Positions 57,261 to 64,000 of a stretch of DNA of 64,000 bases are shown piece after piece. The notes beneath the pieces are model-generated. The model was not told the DNA's origin. It made no database searches and was given only the letters and a program-made list of their open reading frames with translations. The translations under genes and the position numbers were made by a program. Numbering within the stretch: position 1 is the first letter of the stretch; the number at the start of each line of letters is the position of its first letter. This DNA comes from Dendrophyllia cribrosa (taxonomy: Eukaryota; Cnidaria; Anthozoa; Scleractinia; Dendrophylliidae), in the NCBI GenBank assembly GCA_024195265.1, contig JAJLRJ010000014.1:22755009-22819008 (forward strand), written 5' to 3'.

Positions 57261-58717
57261 GTAAGGTTACATGTAGTTGTTTCTGTTGTAACTACAAGGT
57301 AAGCGAAATCAAGGAATGGAGCCAAATGATTTATTTTCTACTTAACTTGTTAAAATTATAAATTTAATTTGATTCATTATTTACACCATACAAGCAGACA
57401 ACAATATCAGCTTAAAAATTTAAAATAAGGTCATTTTTAAGTTTAAATTCAGCCCGGATTAAATTGCAGCCAATACGATATGTAGTTTTTCCTTTTGGAT
57501 ATTAACCATTTTGAATTCGTTTTTTTTTTTTCTTTTTTTTTTCTGCTTAATTGTTAGCTCTTGCGGTTACAAATACAACAACTCTAGCTTTGTACGGGTG
57601 GAAGTGATAAAATTCGATGTGGATTAACTTATTTTCAATATTTTCAAACCGGATATCGCACTTGAGTACCAAGGTTCAAGCTGATACCCTTTTTTAGACC
57701 GTGAATACAATAAAGAATAAAAATAGTTTTTCCGACATTAAATATGTTGTTAGACACTATGACTACAAAAAGCTGGCGAAAACACTTTAAACTTGACCGT
57801 AAAACCATTAAGCTTAGTTAGTTTATAGGTCAATACGTGTGAACATCTGTTTCCAGAACGAAGCTTTTGGAATCCAAAATGAGCGCTAGCTTCCAAAGGC
57901 GTCAAATACCATTGGCATATATATTTTATTTACTTTGTAGGTCCGTTTGCATGTCTGTTTGTTTTGAAAAGGGAGACTTGAAAGGACACGACGTTCAAAA
58001 CAAGAAATATTTTACCATTCAACTATTCAATGTACATAGAGTTGATTCTGAAAATAACTTTCTAGGGGTGATAGGCACTTTAAATTTGAGGCACATTTTA
58101 CTTAAGAAAGTTATTGCGAATTTTTAGATGAAAGCTATAGAAGCAGTCTTTCCTGAGAAAGCATCAATAATTAATTTTAAAAAAATGCTGGCTTCAGAAC
58201 AAAGTTGTAAAAAAAAAAATTTTCAAGACACTAACATGGCAGCTATAAAAGTTTTCGTCCTTAGTGGCGGATTCAATGAGATCGCAGGATAATGAATATT
58301 CATGATAAACAAATTTCTGTTTCGTGTGAAAGAGGAGTTAAAAGAAAGGAAGATACTGTACGATTATAGCCGAGCTTCAAAATACCAGGCAATCTCGCAA
58401 TATTTTGAATTTTCTTCCCTTTGCTACCGCAGTAGAATTTGTTATTTCTTACATTATTACTGGGTTATTCCGAATTTCCGCTTTTTATAGTGATACCTAC
58501 AAAAATTGGTTTTGACAAGAATCCTAAAAGGTAGGGTCTGCAATTTGAAAAATATTGGCGCATACAGGTTACAGTGACGCGCCACATGTGCCGCAAAAAA
58601 TTTCACCAAGGATGCCTAAATTCGACAGAACTGTACAGAATTTGTCCGCTTTGATGGGGAAACGTTTTATCGGTGCTTAATATACACTTGCATTCCACTG
58701 ACAATCTTGCATAATTA

Positions 58718-59003
58718 CAGTCGAACCTCGACTAATGGCCACCTGCCGATAACGGCCACCTCTCTACAACGCGGGCCATGTTTCCTTTTCCCGACTTCTT
58801 TTTTATTCACTCACATCGATCCTCTTATTGATATCTTTCATAACTGCTCGCCTCCGACTCTACAATGGCCATGTTTTCTTGTCCCGGCTTCTTATTTCTT
58901 CATTCAAATGTCCTATAAAGTATATAACTCTTTATAATGACCACCTCTCTTCAACGGCAGGGAAATGCTGTGTGAGGGTGGTTGTTGCAGAAAGGTTCGA
59001 CTG
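58718..59003. mobile_element. Tc1/mariner-type MITE, TA-flanked
   Basis: CAGTCGAACCT at the left and AGGTTCGACTG at the right are inverted, with TA on both sides. GGCCACCT/GACCACCTCT motifs repeat inside. No ORF of note. Confidence 0.8.
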
Positions 59004-59059
59004 TATGTTCAAATGTTTTCTCACATTTACCGTGATGTATTGCATTCATGTAAAACTCT

Positions 59060-59646
59060 GGGCCGGGTTGTTCAAAACGCGGTTAAGCTGCATCATTTTT
59101 TATTCCAATTAAATAATAAATCAATGGAGCTTTTTCCAAAGTATTTTGTCCTTTAGTTTCGTTTCTGACCAGTCTTTGCATGTAACTTATAATTAGCTTT
59201 TGAAAACACTTCTAACAAGAGAAATAAAGGCTATGTCTACACTATACCGGATAGCTTATCATGTCGACATGAAAAATACTCCGGCCTGGTGTGAACAGAA
59301 ACGACCCAGAACTGGATATTTACTTCCTTTTCAGTGGGTTTCAATCCTCGCTCCTAGTTGTTGACTTCCGCTACGGTTCGGTTCGATTGCCTGTTCACAC
59401 TGCCCCAGAAAGTGGCACGAGAATCTATCCGATATGTGACAATTCACTTTCACGAGCGCCGCGTCGCAGCGACGCTCCGGAACAAAAATCGTTCCGAAAC
59501 TTGCGTTTCATGTGTGAAAGAAAGGCCTATCCGGTATGGTTTTCGTGCCGGCGCAAGAGCTATCCGGTATAGTGTAGACATAGCCTAAATCCTCGGTTGA
59601 GTTTTCATCCTGGATTAGCGTTAACCGGCTTTCGAACAACCGGGTC
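59060..59646. mobile_element. GGGCCCGGTTGTT-family MITE interrupted by a nested element
   Basis: The outer ends match the intact copy at 27826-28059 (in reverse). The match breaks after ACAAGAGAAAT near 59225 and resumes after 59586 with AATCCTCGG. The inserted DNA is the 59228-59586 element. Confidence 0.8.
59228..59586. mobile_element. Nested MITE with 28-bp TIRs (AGGCTATGTCTACACTATAC)
   Basis: AGGCTATGTCTACACTATAC CGGATAGC at the left is inverted exactly at GCTATCCGGTATAGTGTAGA to 59586. The interior is GC-rich, with CACGAG and CCGGTAT motifs. It splits the outer MITE, so it is the younger of the two. Target duplication is short (AA or AAA). Confidence 0.88.
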
Positions 59647-61316
59647 CTGGATGATAGTTTTACCGCGCCTGGTTACAAAGACAATACAACCTCATTCCCA
59701 GGGCCTTCTCCGCCTTTTTCAAATTCAAAATGATGGGTGGGGCGGAGAAGACCGTTAGCCATGTTTTTTGAACTTCTAATACATGTAACTGAAGGAAGAC
59801 AGTAAAACTGTCCGAAAAGTCGTGTTTTGGTATTTCAACCTCGGAAAAATCCCGATAAAAGAAAAGCATTTTTAAGTTGTTACCAGAAGAGAGCGTCAAA
59901 GAAAAAAAAGCGAATTTTCTCTCTCCAATCTCTTTTTCGCTCGCTCCCTTTATCTGAGGGCCTGGAACAGGCATGAAACAGACTATAAATACCCTCGGGG
60001 GACTTACCCTCGGGGGACTTACCCTCGGGGTAATTAGTTTATTATTTGATCATATCGCTGTGGGGAGTTGCGAATTGAGCACAGCTGTCAGAATCATAAA
60101 TTAACGAATCGTCATAAAGACCATACACATCATAAAATCGCCCTACAGGCGTGTTTTGATATTAATAATAACGGTGCGGCTAAGAGAAAGTTCATAGCAA
60201 TTCATCCTTACAGGCTTCGTGTACAAAATTGGTAAGTTTTACGTGGTGTCAGTAAATTACTAGATTTAAATGTACGCTCTTAATATATAGCATACCCTAA
60301 ATGATTAATAACTTGTACTGGTGCGCCCGTTGTGTTTTCAATAAAAGCGCAATGAAAAAGCCTTTAGCTATTTGCAAGAAATAGTAAAAGGAACAGACAA
60401 AATTCTTGGGGTATGGTGATATTGAAAATGCTACAAGTTAAACGAAGACCGTGAATGCAACTGATATTAATATTCATAGCTCAAATATTGACGGAAAGAG
60501 TTGATCTTTTTGTGGTCTTGACGCGGAAGAATTAACTCCGTGACCATTAACTGAAACTGCAAATCTCAATGCGAGGAGGTAAGACATATTTGACTCCTTT
60601 AGCAATGAAGAAATCACCTTCCTAGCACTGATACAAAACGCTCGACCTTTTTGATCGAGTTTTAAAAAATCCATTTTGAAGATTTTGAGATGCATTTTTG
60701 TGTGGTTCGTGTCTTGCTCTAAAACACATTAGAAACAAATTTAAAATAATGTACTCTTTTGAACACATACATACAGTAAAAACAGAGAAATTCCTTTTTT
60801 ATTTAATCAAAGCTTTCAATGTCACATGGCAGAAAAATGAGCGTTTAAAAGTGGTGTAATAGTCAGAATAGAATCGAGCTAACAATCACATGCAAGACCG
60901 TCCCTGGATTTTTATATCAACAACAAAGCTCGATTTTCATTTCATTGTTTATTTTGTTACAATTCGGCTAACTGCGAAATGAGTTAGATATTCACTGTAG
61001 TTTGAGCGATTAGTATCATTTTTTCTCAATCCAGCTGAAATTATTCGTTTCGCTAGCATTATACAACACTGATTTAGACCGTCTTTTTATGACGAATCAA
61101 CCGAAATATGTTCTGAATAGACAAAGTCGTGATGCACTGTATCCTGTCATTTGACCGGATAAAAGCGGATAGAAAGGTTTCTCTTTTGGATAACTGAACA
61201 GCTGCATAAATATTATTTATTTCTGTATATGCAATCCTGAAGCTGAAATTAAACACCGTATTGGATGAGACAATAAGGCTGTCCGAAAAATGCCGTGCTC
61301 TACGGTCAAACGTACA

Positions 61317-61519
61317 TTAACCCTTTTAACTCCCAGTGCCAGATATCAAAATTCAAGAAAAATCTCAAATTTCATTTTGTAAAATATTGAAAAAAAAATG
61401 GTACCATGCAAAAGTACTGCTAAAGAGGTTTCATTTGAATGGTCACACCATAGATTTCGTCTACAGACTCAAAAGTTAGGTCCACATTGCATGTCTTTGT
61501 AATCGACGGATTTAAAGGT
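61317..61519 (+). mobile_element. TTAACCCTTT-family MITE, one internal unit, eroded right end
   Basis: Starts TTAACCCTTTTAACTCCCA and carries one unit. The right end (GTAATCGACGGATTTAAAGG) is diverged. Confidence 0.75.
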
Positions 61520-62353
61520 TCGACTTGTTACCGCAAACAGTACTGGATCTACATGTTTCCTGATAGAAAAGTTGTATTTCCTTCGAATGTCGTTTTTAAT
61601 TACTATTATTATTATTATTTTTTTTGTTGCACAGTTATTTATGTACGTGCCTTCCTGTCGAAGACTTTGTAATTAATTCCCGCTCAGGTAATCATGATGA
61701 CTAGCTAAAGTATTTCTCTTTTGTTTCTCATAAAGACACTCATAAAAATGACCAATTTCTTTTCTTCAAATCATAAGTATAGCAGCTGAGAAGTGTACAA
61801 CGCCTTTCATTATTGTAAAAGGTGTAAACGAAAGCTCATGAAAGCTCAGAATTTTAAATGAATTGTTTGATCAATAATCACTCACTTGTTTCATCTGTGA
61901 CAGGTTGTTAAGGCAACTACACCTCGTAGTAAATATGAAAATTAAAGTTCTAGCAAAGCTGTCATGAGAGTGAAAATATTATGTTTTGTATAATCATCGA
62001 AGTATTTGCATGAACCCGGACTGAATCGAGCGGGTTGGAAATAATTAATATACATTTTACAGACTGTTTTCAACATCATTGTTGAACATAATATTATTAT
62101 TTCTCCACGACATATAGTCGGACAGTTATGTTTTTTATTTATTTTGGTTCAGTTATACAAGCACGAATATTATCGAAACGCCTTATTATTATCTATGAAT
62201 CTAGACATAATACTGACAGGAAGGCATAAAAAATATTGCTTATATTTTTAGCGCATTCTGTACTTTGTTTAATCTTTTGCTTCAGGGTTGTTTAGATTTT
62301 GTAGAAAGACATAACATGGGTACCCAATTAAGAATATTCCGGAAAACGCTTGG

Positions 62354-62514
62354 AATAGCCCAATTTCGATATATTAAAATTCAACTTGAAACAAAAGACA
62401 TCACTACGAGGCTTAGCGGAATGATATAAGGGATTTATATGGTTTATTCCCCTAAGCCTCGTAGTGATGTCTTTTGTTTTAAGTTGAATTTTAATATATC
62501 GAAATTGGGCTATT
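62354..62514. mobile_element. Palindromic MITE (ATAGRCCAATTYCGATATATT family), second copy
   Basis: Arms from AATAGCCCAATTTCGATATA to ATATCGAAATTGGGCTATT. They share termini with 53487-53655 but the middle of the arms is different (AAACAAAAGACATCACTACG). Confidence 0.87.
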
Positions 62515-62594
62515 GCGTTTCACTGTTTTGTTTTTCATATTATTTTAGTGCGTTAAAGGAAATTTTGTGACTGGCTAATAGAAAAAAACTAATA

Positions 62595-62875
62595 GAGCGG
62601 TTTTCAATTGAGTATCGAAACTAATTTCGCAATTGCTTTGGTTTTGCATTGCTACGCTTTGTGATTGGCTAAAAAATCTCGCGCCACTTTCTCGACCAAT
62701 CGGAAGTCAAACCAAAACCAATCGTGACTTGCTCGCACGCGTTTTCCCGCGCTTGGCGCCCGCTACATGTATTTGCTTCGAGCTCTGATTGGTTCATTGG
62801 ATTGTTTACGACTGCTGTGATTGGTCAGAGTAATTACTTTGGTTTTGGTTTTCGACACTCAACTGAAAACTGCTC
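62595..62875. mobile_element. MITE of the GAGCRGTTTTCAATTGAGT family, intact, TA-flanked, opposite orientation
   Basis: GAGCGGTTTTCAATTGAGTA to CAACTGAAAACTGCTC with TA outside both ends. The interior matches 36911-37192 in reverse. Confidence 0.88.
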
Positions 62876-63207
62876 TACAGTTTGAGCTTTTCGGTTCTCT
62901 GCAGGCGTGCGTTTCTCAAAACTCCCGAAGACTTTTCGGTTACAAAAAAGCAATTTCATGTGCAGGCTGTTTACAAACAGAGATTCAGTTTTCGTTCGTT
63001 TTGAAAGCTAAGCAATAAAATCTTAAGTCGACAAGAAACTTTGGACTGGTTTTCGGGCTAAAAAATTCACCGCCACTTGAAAGAAATTGAATTTCAAAAA
63101 TTGCTTTCGGTCCAGAAAAGTCTTCAGAAGTTTTGAGAAGCGCACCACTGATCTTTTTGCTGAATATACCAGTGGCAGAAAATTTTGTCCCCTCGTATTT
63201 CCCGGAA

Positions 63208-63657
63208 GGGGGGGGGGGGGGGGGGGGGGTACTCAACAAAGTTTTGTGCGGGGATGCTCCGCCCCGATGTCCAAACCCTTACCCTTTCATATACCGTTTT
63301 TGGCAGAAAAGGTACCCCTTTCATATACCTTTCATTGAAAATGGTACCCCTTTCATATACCTTTTCGTTGAAAATGGTACCCGTTTCATAAGGCCTTTGC
63401 GTGCGTCTGTTTGATATATTTTGAAAGGCCCTTTTTATAATACTTAAATGGCAGTTTCCCCTACCCTATGCTTCAACTCGTGTTTTCGCTACCATTTCCT
63501 ATTCTTCGCGAAATCCCTACCCTTTCATATACTTCAACTCGTGAAATCCCGACCCTTTCATATACCTCCAGCCTCAAAAAGGTACCCCTTTCGGGCGGAG
63601 CATCCCCGTGTAGCCCATTATAGGAAGAACCCCCCCCCCCCCCCCCCCCCCCCCCGG
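63208..63657. mobile_element. GGGGGTACTC element bounded by poly-G and poly-C
   Basis: Inverted ends GCGGGGATGCTCCGCCC / GGGCGGAGCATCCCCG lie just inside a poly-G (about 63209-63229) and a poly-C (about 63629-63655). The interior has tandem ~30-bp units of GGTACCCCTTTCATATACC. A fragment of the same family is at 16695-16790. Confidence 0.75.
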
Positions 63658-64000
63658 GCCGAATTTACGTGCTGCTTTCCCCAAGCCGAAATTCCTAGCT
63701 GAACTTATTTCGTGACCAAAACGACTTTTTTTATCCCTCCAATGACATAAGGCGTTAAATTTGCCAATGTTACGAACTTAACTCAAGAAAACTCTAGTTT
63801 TTAATCCAATTTATTACGAACTTTTAAGATCACAGAGGCTTTCTGAACAGCTTTCCACCTAAACGATTCTTATAATTGAGTGCTCCCCGGGGAGTGCTCC
63901 TAACAGTACACTTACAAAATTAATTTGTTTACCTGTAGGAAAATAGTTTTCAAAATATTACATTTATTCCACAACGAACACTAAGATCACCTTGTTTATC

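Noticed and set aside
59291..59588. Overlapping Arg/Ser-rich frames of 76-93 codons
   Set aside because: They lie inside the nested 28-bp-TIR MITE, whose GC-rich interior gives chance open frames.
1..64000. CRISPR arrays, bacterial operons, riboswitches or phage genes
   Set aside because: Gene structure is clearly that of an animal nuclear genome. The tandem arrays present have no spacer-repeat pattern and no cas-like genes.

Overview
The window reads as animal nuclear DNA. Its genes are made of short GT-AG exons with conserved phases and introns of 0.1-2.8 kb, and it is crowded with MITEs, foldback elements, LINE fragments, tRNA-derived SINEs and long G/C homopolymers. The protein divergence, cnidarian-style repeats and Crypton-type recombinase fragment suggest a cnidarian, probably an anthozoan such as a stony coral. 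That assignment is inference; no species can be named from sequence alone. There are no bacterial operons, CRISPR arrays or phage genes.

Four protein-coding genes can be rebuilt exon by exon. (1) Positions 1-7244 (+) hold the 3' part of a neurabin/PPP1R9-like scaffold ending in a SAM domain and a basic tail. (2) Positions 13688-20588 (-) hold a TMEM163-like, cation-diffusion-facilitator-related membrane protein. (3) Positions 26673-41374 (-) hold a complete 13-exon mitochondrial FAD-dependent glycerol-3-phosphate dehydrogenase (GPD2, 721 aa) with its C-terminal EF-hand module. (4) Positions 42421-50040 (+) hold a second, complete TMEM163 gene (263 aa). The two TMEM163 paralogs bracket GPD2 and share the same intron phases and, for five internal exons, near-identical or identical sizes. 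GPD2 and the plus-strand TMEM163 are head to head, about 1.05 kb apart. No functional link between the genes is implied beyond position.

Repeats explain most of the rest. 211-813 and 861-2239 are TIR elements in the first neurabin intron. 2949-4254 is a TA-flanked TIR element carrying a Pax-like paired-domain ORF. 7654-8004 is a TIR element enclosing a tRNA-like sequence. 10743-13741 is a 5'-truncated L1/Tx1-type LINE flanked by a 173-bp direct duplication and itself interrupted by a Crypton-type fragment. 16.85-17.25 kb holds minisatellites. 21584-25227 is a possible 3.6-kb TTAA-flanked element. 29.28-30.39 kb is a 24-bp minisatellite built from a tRNA A-box sequence. 31976-32067 is a run of 92 G. 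A family of TTAACCCTTT elements with a variable number of ~86-bp internal units occurs eight times. From 50.6 to 64 kb I find no convincing gene, only MITEs and one orphan exon-like segment at 57133-57260.

The observations most worth checking are the paired-domain TIR element, the 173-bp duplication around the LINE (it duplicates the proposed last exon of the TMEM163-like gene), loss of one TM2 aspartate in that paralog, the A-box minisatellite in a GPD2 intron, and several MITEs lying within about 15-35 bp of 5' splice sites.
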